From: an uncultured Blautia sp.
GTDB taxonomy: Bacteria; Bacillota; Clostridia; Lachnospirales; Lachnospiraceae
Direction: 5' to 3'
Assembly (NCBI RefSeq): GCF_934424005.1
Contig: NZ_CAKRXI010000011.1
Span: 11,857 to 75,856 of the forward strand
DNA length: 64,000 nt
A program made the translations under genes and the position numbers. Under the pieces are notes generated by a model. The model did not search any database, was not told the origin of the DNA, and saw nothing but the letters and a program-made list of their open reading frames with translations. Positions 1-7,929 of this stretch are shown in pieces; within the stretch, counting starts at the first letter, position 1; each line of letters starts with the position of its first letter.

Positions 1-80
1 TTTGTAAAGTGACAGAGTAACAATAACAGGAAGATTTTCTGTGTACAGACAAAGATTTTCACACAAGGAGGAAGATTATC

Positions 81-875
81 ATGAAAATTGGTTTTATCGG
101 TTGTGGAAATATGGCAACAGCCATGTTAAAGGGAATTCTGAAAAGTGGAGAAGTGGCAGCGACAGATATGATCGCTTCTGCAAAATCAGATAAGACACGT
201 AAAAAGATCGAGCAGGAACTTGGCATTCAGAAGGCAGATACTAACGCACAGGTTGTGGATTTTGCGGATGTAGTTTTTCTGGCAGTGAAGCCACAGTTTC
301 TGGAAGGTGTTCTGAATGAAATTAAAGACAGTGTAAAAGAGGAACAGATTTTTATCTCTATTGCACCGGGTAAAACATTACAGTGGCTTGGGGAACATCT
401 GGGAGAAAAAACAAAAGTTATCCGTACTATGCCAAATACTCCGGCAATGGTTGGTGAGGGAATGACAGCGCTTTGTGTAAATGAGCTGGTCACAGAAAAA
501 GAAACTGCACTTGCCGTAAAACTTTGCGACACCTTCGGAAAGACAGAAGTGATTCCGGAACATCTGATGGATGCAGTGGTAGGCGTTTCCGGAAGCTCTC
601 CGGCATATGTGTTTATGTTTCTTGAAGCAATGGCAGATGCAGCAGTCGCAGATGGAATGCCGAGAGCACAGGCATACAAATTTGCGGCACAGTCCGTGCT
701 CGGAAGTGCAAAACTGATGCTTGAGACAGGCAAACATCCGGGTGAACTCAAAGATATGGTCTGCTCTCCGGCAGGAACGACAATTCAGGCAGTACGTGTT
801 CTGGAAGAAAAAGGTCTGCGCAGTGCAGTGATCGAGGCTCAGACTGCATGTGTAAAAAAAGCAAAAGGAATGTAA
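81..875 (+). CDS. proC: Pyrroline-5-carboxylate reductase
   Basis: 264 residues, the normal length for ProC. It reduces 1-pyrroline-5-carboxylate to L-proline with NAD(P)H in the cytosol. The N-terminus has the Rossmann dinucleotide motif GFIGCGNMATAML; the middle carries RTMPNTPAMVGEG, and the C-terminal dimerisation domain has the family signature around GSSPAYVF and DMVCSPAGTTIQAV. The start follows a clear AAGGAGGAAG ribosome site. It ends 8 bases from the end of the convergent LysR gene. Being beside the racemase/HypD genes, it very likely has a catabolic role: HypD makes its substrate from 4-hydroxyproline, and the product feeds proline racemase and reductase. A purely biosynthetic role cannot be excluded. 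Confidence 0.95.
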   Translation: MKIGFIGCGNMATAMLKGILKSGEVAATDMIASAKSDKTRKKIEQELGIQKADTNAQVVDFADVVFLAVKPQFLEGVLNEIKDSVKEEQIFISIAPGKTLQWLGEHLGEKTKVIRTMPNTPAMVGEGMTALCVNELVTEKETALAVKLCDTFGKTEVIPEHLMDAVVGVSGSSPAYVFMFLEAMADAAVADGMPRAQAYKFAAQSVLGSAKLMLETGKHPGELKDMVCSPAGTTIQAVRVLEEKGLRSAVIEAQTACVKKAKGM

Positions 876-883
876 AATAAAAT

Positions 884-1756
884 CTAAAATGTTTCAATAT
901 GCTCCTGGATCGCAGTAATAAACTGCTGAGCGGCAGGAGAAAGACCGGCATAGGAACGGATACCGATACCAAGTTCACGTGAAAATCCGGGATCGAGAGG
1001 AAGCGCCTGAATCTGGGCGCGTGCATTTCCAATGACAAGATTTGGAAGCATGCTGATCCCGAGATTATTTGCAACCATGGAAATCACAACGTGATCGTCC
1101 ATAGAGGAAAATCGGATATCCGGTTCGATGCCGGTTTCTTTGAGAACCTGATGGATATCATAATCGACACCCTCTGCAGAAATGACGAAAGGCTGATTGG
1201 CCATCTCTGTGATTGGAAAAGATTTTTGACCATGCATGTCCATGTCCTTTGGGAGGATTGCCATAAGAGGGTCTTCATAGAGGGTAATCCATTCCAGTGA
1301 GTCAACATTCCATTTACTCAAAAGTCCGAAATCAGCGCGACTGTTTTCTACCCAGTGAACAATGTCATCGGTTCCGCCTTCCAGTAGTTCAATTTCGATT
1401 CCGGGAAAATTCTTCTGATACGTATGGATTACAGTTGGAAGCCAGCTGCGTCCGATACTGGCAAAAGATGCAATCGTCAGGTGGCCTTTTGTGAGACCAT
1501 TCAGGGAGCTGACAGTCTGTTCCAGTTGTTCATTCACAGCAAGAAGCTGACGCACCAGGGGAAGAATCGCTTCTGCATTATGTGTTGGAACGACTCCTTG
1601 TTTTGTTCTTACAAACAGAGGAAAACCGAATTCAGATTCCATAGCTTTCAGGATATGACTGACACCGGGCTGCGTATATCCCATACGTTCTCCACTTTTT
1701 GTGAAATTTCCTGTGTCAGCAACATCTGCGAAAAGCGCATATTTACTGATATCCAT
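884..1756 (-). CDS. LysR-family transcriptional regulator
   Basis: 290 residues. Residues 1-60 form the LysR winged helix-turn-helix (FADVADTGNFTKSGERMGYT, then QPGVSHILKAMESEFG); the rest is a periplasmic-binding-like effector domain. I use the ATG at 1756 because it follows AAGGGAGTGA and begins with the family-typical MDISKY; a longer in-frame start at 1852 would cover the promoter and leader. It is divergent from the racemase/HypD operon and convergent with proC, so it is the obvious candidate regulator of hydroxyproline/proline use. The usual clostridial proline-reductase regulator PrdR (a sigma-54 activator) is not in the window. The ligand (proline or hydroxyproline) is inferred only. 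Confidence 0.9.
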   Translation of the reverse strand: MDISKYALFADVADTGNFTKSGERMGYTQPGVSHILKAMESEFGFPLFVRTKQGVVPTHNAEAILPLVRQLLAVNEQLEQTVSSLNGLTKGHLTIASFASIGRSWLPTVIHTYQKNFPGIEIELLEGGTDDIVHWVENSRADFGLLSKWNVDSLEWITLYEDPLMAILPKDMDMHGQKSFPITEMANQPFVISAEGVDYDIHQVLKETGIEPDIRFSSMDDHVVISMVANNLGISMLPNLVIGNARAQIQALPLDPGFSRELGIGIRSYAGLSPAAQQFITAIQEHIETF

Positions 1757-1769
1757 AAAATCACTCCCT

Positions 1770-1796
1770 TCAGAAATAAAAAAAGAGGACGCACAT
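1770..1796 (-). CDS. Candidate leader peptide MCVLFFYF of the LysR gene
   Basis: An 8-codon reading frame (MCVLFFYF, stop TGA) with a GGAGG ribosome site 9 bases upstream. Its start codon lies in the loop region of the leader hairpin, and its codons run through the 3' arm and the U-tract. The stop lies 13 bases upstream of the LysR start. A ribosome translating it would be expected to prevent terminator formation. Seen: frame, ribosome site and overlap. Inferred: regulatory role. Confidence 0.4.
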   Translation of the reverse strand: MCVLFFYF

Positions 1797-1810
1797 TTCT
1801 GTGGTCCTCC
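1785..1810 (-). terminator. Terminator-like hairpin in the LysR 5' leader
   Basis: Read on the minus strand: stem GAGGAC plus CACA pairing with TGTG and GTCCTC (one bulged base), GAAA loop, followed by seven Ts (plus-strand A run 1778-1784). It starts within about 10 bases of the predicted transcription start, so it would act as an attenuator and not as the end of another gene. Confidence 0.65.
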
Positions 1811-1823
1811 ATTGGTTATGAAC

Positions 1824-1852
1824 ATTATATCGAATAAGAAAAGCATTTGCAA
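1824..1852 (-). promoter_or_regulatory. Sigma-A promoter of the LysR gene
   Basis: Minus strand TTGCAA, 17-base spacer, TATAAT. The predicted start is near 1817, only a few bases before the leader hairpin. Confidence 0.7.
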
Positions 1853-1875
1853 TATCCTGAAAAGCTTTTTTTATC

Positions 1876-1890
1876 ATTACAATCTGGAAT
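1876..1890. promoter_or_regulatory. Candidate LysR-type operator
   Basis: ATTACAATCTGGAAT, an imperfect dyad fitting the T-N11-A rule, lies between the LysR and racemase promoters. Related ATTACRAT sequences occur at 13409 and 13458 between the prdC and transporter promoters. Weak evidence by itself. Confidence 0.3.
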
Positions 1891-1912
1891 CACAGGGATG
1901 AATAATTGTTTC

Positions 1913-1941
1913 TTTACGAATGAAAAGTGGTCATATATAAT
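1913..1941 (+). promoter_or_regulatory. Promoter of the racemase/HypD operon
   Basis: TTTACG, 17-base spacer, TATAAT; predicted start near 1948. Divergent from the LysR promoter. Confidence 0.6.
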
Positions 1942-1970
1942 AGGATAAAAAAGATAAGTAGTTTATTTTG

Positions 1971-2005
1971 GCAAAGATGTCTCTCGAAGATATCTTTGCT
2001 TTTTT
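1971..2005 (+). terminator. Terminator-like hairpin in the racemase leader
   Basis: GCAAAGAT pairs with ATCTTTGC, extended by a G-T pair and TCT/AGA, loop CTCGA, then TTTTTT. It sits about 25 bases after the predicted transcription start and 22 bases before the racemase start, so readthrough must be controlled or partial. Confidence 0.7.
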
Positions 2006-2024
2006 ATTTAGAAAGGAATGGTGA
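1977..2024 (+). CDS. Candidate leader peptide MSLEDIFAFLFRKEW
   Basis: A 15-codon frame starting inside the 5' arm of the leader hairpin, running through its 3' arm and U-tract, and stopping 3 bases before the racemase ATG. Unlike the LysR leader frame there is no good ribosome site, so translation is uncertain. Confidence 0.3.
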   Translation: MSLEDIFAFLFRKEW

Positions 2025-2027
2025 GTC

Positions 2028-3635
2028 ATGGGATTTCAGCCAAAAGTTCTGCCCTATGCTTATGAAATCAAAACGATTGATTCCCACACAATGGGAGAAT
2101 CTACCAGAATTATTTATGATGGTTTTCCGTATCTTCCTGGGGAAACGATGATGGAGAAAAAGAAGTACCTTATAAAAAATTATGATTTTCTTCGTTCTGC
2201 GTTAATGCTGGAACCCCGTGGACATCGGGATATGTTCGGAGCACTTCTGACACAGCCGGTCCATGAGGAAGCTGATTTTGGTGTGATCTTTATGGACAGT
2301 GGCGGATGCCTGAATATGTGTGGACATGGAAGTATCGGAACTGCCTCCATGGTAGTAGAGACAGGAATGGTTCCGGTAGAAGAACCATATACAGAAGTAG
2401 TTCTGGATGCACCATCCGGACTGATCCGGACAAATGTTCATGTTGTGGATGGAAAGGCAAAAGAAGTCAGTATTCTGAATGTCCCGGCTTTTCTGTATAA
2501 AGAGAATCTGGTCACAGAATTGCCGGACGTAGGTGAAATTCATTTTGATATATCTTTTGGAGGTTCTTTCTTTGCACTCGTAGATGCCAGAGAAATCGGA
2601 ATCTCACTGGAACTTCAGAATGTAGAAAAACTGACACATATTGGTATGGCATTAAGAGAAAAAATTAACCGTACTGTGGAAATTAAACATCCATATCTGG
2701 ATATTACAACGGTTGATCTGGTTGAATTCTATGATACGACAGAAAATGAAAAGGCAGATCTGAAAAACTGTGTGGTTTTTGGTGATGCTCAGGTGGACAG
2801 AAGTCCCTGTGGTACCGGCACAAGTGCGAAGATGGCAGCTTTATATGCAAAAGGAAAAATGAAACCTGGAGATAAATTTGTTTATGAGAGTATCACAGGT
2901 TCACTGTTTAAAGGTGAGATTGCACAGGAGGTGGAAATTGATGGAAAGAATGGTATCATTCCTAAAATTACCGGAAGCGCCTATATTACCGGAATCAACA
3001 ACTGGATTCTGGATGACGATGATCCGCTGGAATGTGGATTCCTTCTGGGAACCATGGAAGAACAGGAAGAAAGCGTCCGCTCCAGAATTGTCCGGGCAGC
3101 CTGGGGTATTTTTGCAGAAAAAGGATATGAAGATACATCGGTAACAGACATTGCAGAAAGAGCAAAAATAACAGAAGCAGAGTTCTACGAATGTTTTTCT
3201 GAGAAAGATGATCTGCAGAATACGCTTGGTGATCTGTTTGATCAGAAATATGCAGATCTGATGGTTTCCATGAATCCGAGGTTTAGCCAGTACGAAAAAC
3301 TGGTCTATCTGAATCAGGCACTTTTTGGGTTGATCGAAGAACAGGTTCCGTTTAATCTGGTAAGCCATATTTATATGAGCACAGATCAGGAGGGGCAGAA
3401 TATGCTGGACAGTAGTCGTTTTTATTATCATTTGATTCCACAATTGATCGAAGAAGGACAGAAGACGGGAGAATTCAGCGAAGAAGATACACCGGAAAAT
3501 CTGGCAGACAACTATGCTTCTCTGGAGAGAGGATTGATCTATGACTGGTGTCTGAAGGGTGGAAGCTACAGCCTGAAGGAAAAAGGAAAACAGCTGCTTC
3601 CTGTTTATCTGAGATCTTTGTTGAGGGCTGCCTGA
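2028..3635 (+). CDS. Proline racemase fused to a TetR-type regulator domain
   Basis: 535 residues. Residues 1-340 are a full-length proline racemase-family enzyme that interconverts L- and D-proline (PrdF-like). Both catalytic cysteines are present: C98 in MCGHG and C261 in [11 protein letters not shown]. The family's dehydratase members have Thr in place of the second Cys, so this is a racemase/epimerase. Residues ~343-402 form a TetR N-terminal helix-turn-helix ([20 protein letters not shown], then [11 protein letters not shown]), with a helical ligand/dimer domain to 535. There is no stop between the two. An internal ATG at 3054 (residue 343) lacks a convincing ribosome site. The start follows AAAGGAATGG. 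First gene of the operon with the activase and hypD. 4-hydroxyproline 2-epimerase activity is the main alternative. Confidence 0.92.
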   Translation: MGFQPKVLPYAYEIKTIDSHTMGESTRIIYDGFPYLPGETMMEKKKYLIKNYDFLRSALMLEPRGHRDMFGALLTQPVHEEADFGVIFMDSGGCLNMCGHGSIGTASMVVETGMVPVEEPYTEVVLDAPSGLIRTNVHVVDGKAKEVSILNVPAFLYKENLVTELPDVGEIHFDISFGGSFFALVDAREIGISLELQNVEKLTHIGMALREKINRTVEIKHPYLDITTVDLVEFYDTTENEKADLKNCVVFGDAQVDRSPCGTGTSAKMAALYAKGKMKPGDKFVYESITGSLFKGEIAQEVEIDGKNGIIPKITGSAYITGINNWILDDDDPLECGFLLGTMEEQEESVRSRIVRAAWGIFAEKGYEDTSVTDIAERAKITEAEFYECFSEKDDLQNTLGDLFDQKYADLMVSMNPRFSQYEKLVYLNQALFGLIEEQVPFNLVSHIYMSTDQEGQNMLDSSRFYYHLIPQLIEEGQKTGEFSEEDTPENLADNYASLERGLIYDWCLKGGSYSLKEKGKQLLPVYLRSLLRAA

Positions 3636-3661
3636 TTTTACAGAAAGACGGATGATATTTA

Positions 3662-4579
3662 ATGATGGAGAGAGCTTTGATCACAAATGTACAGAAATAT
3701 TCGATCCATGACGGGGAAGGAACCAGGACAACGGTTTTCTTTAAAGGCTGTCCACTTTCCTGCAAATGGTGTCATAATCCGGAAACACAGTCTTATAAGA
3801 AGGAAATTTTATTTTATGCAGAGCGGTGTACCGGTTGCATGGCCTGTATGCAGGAATGCCCGGAAAATGCAATTTCCATGAAAACGGGAAAAGCATATAC
3901 GAATCTGAAAAAATGTATCGGCTGTGAATCCTGTGTGGATCTATGTGTAAACAATGCAAGAGAAATCTGTGGGAAAAATTATGAGATTCAAAAGCTGACA
4001 GAGGAACTTCTGAAGGATCAGATGTTTTATGAAACTTCCCACGGAGGTGTGACGCTGTCCGGTGGAGAAGTTCTTGCAGGAAATCTGGATTATGTGGAAA
4101 ATCTGATGAAACGTCTGAAAATGCGGGGAATCCGAATAAATATAGATACCTGTGGAGCAGTTCCATGGGAGGCGTTCAAGAGGGTGCTTCCGTATGTGGA
4201 TGTTTTTCTTTATGATATCAAGTTTGCAGATGGAGAAAAACACAGATTATATACTGGAAGGGGAAATGAAGAGATTCTGAAAAATATAAAGAAATTGTCG
4301 GAAGCTAATGCGGGAATCTGGATCAGGATTCCGGTGATCGGAGGTGTGAATGACAGTGTTGAGGAAATATCGTCAATTGGAGAGTTCCTGAGAGATAAGG
4401 AGATCCGGGCCCGTCAGGTGAATCTGCTGCCGTACCATAATACCGGGAGCGGGAAGTATGGACGGGCAGGGAGAGTGTATGAAGGAGAGGAATTTTATAC
4501 ACCGGTGGATGAAGAAATGCAGAAATTGAGGAATACGCTGCAGAATTATATAAATTATCCGGTGATCATCGGTGGATAG
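3662..4579 (+). CDS. Glycyl-radical enzyme activase for HypD
   Basis: 305 residues. A radical-SAM activase that installs the glycyl radical on the following enzyme. The radical-SAM cluster motif is C30-X3-C34-X2-C37 (CPLSCKWC). It is followed by an insert with two ferredoxin-type 4Fe-4S sites (C56/C59/C62/C66 and C85/C88/C91/C95), typical of activases for glycyl-radical dehydratases. SHGGVTLSGGEVL is the SAM-binding GGE region. It lies 14 bases before hypD and about 26 bases after the racemase gene. Two adjacent ATGs (3662, 3665) are possible starts; the ribosome site is weak. The partner is inferred from adjacency. Confidence 0.93.
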   Translation: MMERALITNVQKYSIHDGEGTRTTVFFKGCPLSCKWCHNPETQSYKKEILFYAERCTGCMACMQECPENAISMKTGKAYTNLKKCIGCESCVDLCVNNAREICGKNYEIQKLTEELLKDQMFYETSHGGVTLSGGEVLAGNLDYVENLMKRLKMRGIRINIDTCGAVPWEAFKRVLPYVDVFLYDIKFADGEKHRLYTGRGNEEILKNIKKLSEANAGIWIRIPVIGGVNDSVEEISSIGEFLRDKEIRARQVNLLPYHNTGSGKYGRAGRVYEGEEFYTPVDEEMQKLRNTLQNYINYPVIIGG

Positions 4580-4593
4580 AAAGGAGCACATAT

Positions 4594-6969
4594 ATGGAAA
4601 AACGTGGCATGAACTGCCGTATCCAGTCCCTGCGTGAACGCAGTGTTACAACCCAGGCACACATAGACATGGAACGTGCGAAATATTTTACTGAAACATA
4701 CAGACAATACGAGGGAACAGTCAGTGTTCCGGAACTTAGAGCACTGGCCCTGAAGAATTATTTCTCAAAAAAGACTCTGTACATTGGAGAAGGGGAACTG
4801 ATCGTTGGAGAAAAAGGCTGTGATCCACAGGCGGCACCGACATTTCCGGATCTCTGCTGTCATACAGTAGAGGATCTGAAAGTTATGAATGACCGTAAAC
4901 TGATCAATTTTGCGGTAAAAGACGAAGATTATGATTTCCAGGCCAGGGAAATGATTCCATATTGGGAAAAGCGCTCCATTCGTCACAAGATACTGGAACA
5001 TATGACACCAGAATGGAAAGCCGCATATGAAGCCGGACTCTTTACAGAGTTTATGGAACAAAGAGGCCCGGGGCATACTGTAGGTTCAGAAAATATTTAT
5101 AAAAAAGGTTTTCTGGAGCACAAGCAGGATATCAGTGCTGCGCTTGAAGGCCTGGACTATATGAACGATCCGGAGGCGTTTGATAAAGAAGCAGAACTGA
5201 AAGGAATGGATATTGCCTGCGATGCGATCATGATACTGGCAGACCGTTATGCAGAATATGCGACAGAACTTGCAGAAAAATGTGAAGATGAGATCAGAAA
5301 GAAAGAACTTCTTCAGATTGCAGCAAACTGCCGTATTGTACCATCTCATAAGCCAGAGACATACTGGCAGGCGATTCAGATGTACTGGTTTGTACACCTT
5401 GGTGTAACAAGTGAGCTGAATCCATGGGATGCCTACAGTCCAGGAAGACTGGATCAGCATCTGATTCGATTTTATCGAAAAGATACAGAAGAAGGACTTC
5501 TGGATGATGAAAAAGCCAAAGAACTTCTGGAATGTCTGTGGGTAAAATTCAATAATCAGCCGGCACCTCCAAAAGTAGGAATCACACTGAAAGAAAGCAG
5601 CACATATACGGATTTTGCCAATATCAATACAGGTGGAATTACACCAGATGGCAGGGATGGAGTGAATGAAGTCAGTTATCTGATCCTGGAGTGTATGGAT
5701 GAGATGAAGCTTCTGCAGCCCAGCTCCAATGTGCAGATCAGCCGCAAGACACCACAGGCTTTCCTGAAAAGAGCATGCGAAATATCCAGAAAAGGATGGG
5801 GACAGCCGGCTTTTTATAATACAGACGCGATCGTGCAGGAACTCCTGAACGCGGGAAAGACGATCGAAGATGCAAGAAAAGGAGGCACCAGTGGATGTGT
5901 GGAAACAGGTGCATTTGGAAATGAAGCCTATATTCTGACTGGATATTTTAATATTCCCAAAATCCTGCAGCTGACACTTTTTAATGGATACGATCATATG
6001 ACCGGAAGACAGCTGGGACCACAGACCGGCTGGGGATATAAATTTAAAAGCTATGAAGAACTGTGGGATGCTTTCTGTGAACAGATGCGGTATTTCCTTG
6101 ATATCAAGATTCGGGGAAGTCTTGTGATCGAAAAAATCTATGCAGAAGAAATGCCGGTTCCATTTCTTTCCATTCTTACAAATGACTGTATTGCAAGAGG
6201 AAAAGATTATAATGCAGGAGGTGCGCGTTATAATACCAGTTATATCCAGGGCGTTGGAATCGGTACGATCACGGATTGCCTGAGCGCAGTGAAATACAAT
6301 GTATTCGATAAGAAAAAATTCTCCATGAAAGAACTTATGGATGCCATGGAAGCTGATTTTGAAGGTTATGACAGAATCTATAATCTTGTAACAAACCGGA
6401 CACCGAAGTATGGAAATGATGATGACTATGCAGATGAGATTATGGAACAGGTATTTGAATTTTACCGTAAAAGTGTTACCGGACGGAGAAACAACCGTGG
6501 AGGCACTTACCGGATCAATATGCTTCCGACAACGTGTCATGTGTATTTCGGAGATGTCATGATCGCCAGTCCGAATGGAAGACATGCGCATAAACCGGTA
6601 TCAGAGGGAATTTCACCGGAAAAAGGTGCAGATGTAAATGGACCGACAGCTGTTATCAAATCCTGCGCCAGAATGGATCATCTGTCTACAGGTGGAACAC
6701 TTTTGAACCAGAAATTTACACCGTCTGTTGTTGCTGGCGAAAATGGACTGGATCAGATGGCAAATCTGATACGTGCATATTTTAATATGGATGGTCATCA
6801 TATTCAGTTTAATGTAATTGACAGGCAGACACTCATCAATGCACAGAAACATCCGGATGAATACCGGGATCTGATCGTACGGGTAGCTGGTTACAGCGAT
6901 CATTTCAGAAATCTGGATAAAGCTTTGCAGGATGAGATCATTGAAAGAACAGAACAGAGCTTTCATTAA
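4594..6969 (+). CDS. hypD: trans-4-hydroxy-L-proline dehydratase (glycyl radical enzyme)
   Basis: 791 residues. Converts trans-4-hydroxy-L-proline to (S)-1-pyrroline-5-carboxylate. The catalytic cysteine/base pair is C435/E437 in GGTSGCVETG. The C-terminal glycyl-radical loop is RVAGYSDHF. Residues matching the C. difficile HypD substrate pocket, as I recall it, are present with a +1 offset: F153, H161, D279, S335, Y451. Sequence agreement with recalled HypD is high throughout (for example VKFNNQPAPPKVGITLKESS), which favours HypD over choline lyase or diol dehydratase. The ribosome site is AAAGGAGC. Its product is the substrate of the nearby ProC. The enzyme is oxygen-sensitive, implying a strict anaerobe. 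Confidence 0.95.
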   Translation: MEKRGMNCRIQSLRERSVTTQAHIDMERAKYFTETYRQYEGTVSVPELRALALKNYFSKKTLYIGEGELIVGEKGCDPQAAPTFPDLCCHTVEDLKVMNDRKLINFAVKDEDYDFQAREMIPYWEKRSIRHKILEHMTPEWKAAYEAGLFTEFMEQRGPGHTVGSENIYKKGFLEHKQDISAALEGLDYMNDPEAFDKEAELKGMDIACDAIMILADRYAEYATELAEKCEDEIRKKELLQIAANCRIVPSHKPETYWQAIQMYWFVHLGVTSELNPWDAYSPGRLDQHLIRFYRKDTEEGLLDDEKAKELLECLWVKFNNQPAPPKVGITLKESSTYTDFANINTGGITPDGRDGVNEVSYLILECMDEMKLLQPSSNVQISRKTPQAFLKRACEISRKGWGQPAFYNTDAIVQELLNAGKTIEDARKGGTSGCVETGAFGNEAYILTGYFNIPKILQLTLFNGYDHMTGRQLGPQTGWGYKFKSYEELWDAFCEQMRYFLDIKIRGSLVIEKIYAEEMPVPFLSILTNDCIARGKDYNAGGARYNTSYIQGVGIGTITDCLSAVKYNVFDKKKFSMKELMDAMEADFEGYDRIYNLVTNRTPKYGNDDDYADEIMEQVFEFYRKSVTGRRNNRGGTYRINMLPTTCHVYFGDVMIASPNGRHAHKPVSEGISPEKGADVNGPTAVIKSCARMDHLSTGGTLLNQKFTPSVVAGENGLDQMANLIRAYFNMDGHHIQFNVIDRQTLINAQKHPDEYRDLIVRVAGYSDHFRNLDKALQDEIIERTEQSFH

Positions 6970-6985
6970 AAAAATGTCAGAGAAG

Positions 6986-7006
6986 GCAGCCGACAGGCTG
7001 CTTTTT
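6986..7006 (+). terminator. Intrinsic terminator after hypD
   Basis: GCAGCC, loop GACA, GGCTGC, then TTTTT, 16 bases after the hypD stop. A 13-codon frame (MSEKAADRLLFLL, 6974-7015) overlaps it, like the leader frames elsewhere in this locus, but has no ribosome site. Confidence 0.8.
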
Positions 7007-7041
7007 CTGTTATAATAATAAAATACGAGGAGATGATGCTT

Positions 7042-7929
7042 ATGAAAAAAGAATATCTGTATGCAGGAACTTCAGTTTTATGTTTTGGAACAGTGGCCAC
7101 CGTTTCGAAACTTCTTATGAATCAGTTGGACGCATTATATGTACTTGCCTTTTCATTTCTGTTTGCAACACTTTTTCTTGGCGTGTATAATTGGAAAAAG
7201 GGATTTTTATGTGAAGTAAAAAAACTCACGGTAAGAACCTGGATCCGGATGATACTGATAGGATCGCTGGGCGTGTTTTTTTATAATTATTTTCTGCTTC
7301 TTGGAACAGCACGTCTCAAAGCGCAGACAGCATTTGTGATAAATGAACTCTGGCCGGCGCTGATCATTCTTTTTTCCTGCTGGATCCTGAAAGAAAAGAT
7401 GAATCTGGGAAAAGCAGCTGCTGTTATTTTTTCTTTTCTTGGAATACTGGTCGTTACAACAGACGGAAATCTGGCGGAATTTTCGCTGGGAGATTCAAGA
7501 GGTGTTTTTTATGCACTGATGGCGGCAGTGTGTTATGGCATGTACTGTACTTTAAATAAAAAAGAAATTTATGATAAGAATCTCAGTGTTATGATTTCCT
7601 ATGCGGCAGGAACAATAACAGCATTTATACTTGTTCTCATACAGGGAAATCTGACCATACCAACAGGAGGTCAGGCAGCGGGAATGCTCTGGAATGGAAT
7701 TATATGTAATGCACTTCCATATCTTACCTGGGCGTTGGCTCTTGATCTGGGAAATACAGCGGTGATTGCCAATCTGGCATATCTGACTCCGTTTGTGTCG
7801 CTGCTTTTGACACATTTTGTTCTGGGAGAAAAGATTACCGTGTTTTCTGTTCTGGGTTTGGTACTGATCGTGACAGGCATTATTATACAGATGATAGTAA
7901 ATAAAAAAATGGAGGCATCCGAGATATGA
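7042..7929 (+). CDS. EamA/DMT-family transporter
   Basis: 295 residues, almost entirely hydrophobic, with about ten predicted membrane helices in two EamA repeats (roughly 5-140 and 150-285). The family exports or exchanges small metabolites including amino acids. I use the ATG at 7042, 9 bases after GAGGAG; the ATG at 7033 would abut the ribosome site. The end overlaps the following PfkB kinase by 4 bases, so the two are translationally coupled. Substrate unknown. The position between hypD and prdB makes an amino-acid substrate possible, but the sugar-kinase partner argues the pair may be unrelated to proline use. Confidence 0.85.
   Translation: MKKEYLYAGTSVLCFGTVATVSKLLMNQLDALYVLAFSFLFATLFLGVYNWKKGFLCEVKKLTVRTWIRMILIGSLGVFFYNYFLLLGTARLKAQTAFVINELWPALIILFSCWILKEKMNLGKAAAVIFSFLGILVVTTDGNLAEFSLGDSRGVFYALMAAVCYGMYCTLNKKEIYDKNLSVMISYAAGTITAFILVLIQGNLTIPTGGQAAGMLWNGIICNALPYLTWALALDLGNTAVIANLAYLTPFVSLLLTHFVLGEKITVFSVLGLVLIVTGIIIQMIVNKKMEASEI

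Noticed and set aside
2028..3635. Racemase and TetR as two separate genes
   Set aside because: No stop or frame break between them, and the internal ATG at 3054 has no convincing ribosome site. Retained as a test under findings.
5086..6591. 501-codon open frame opposite hypD
   Set aside because: Antisense shadow of a strongly supported gene; Ile/Phe/Ser-rich low-quality translation.
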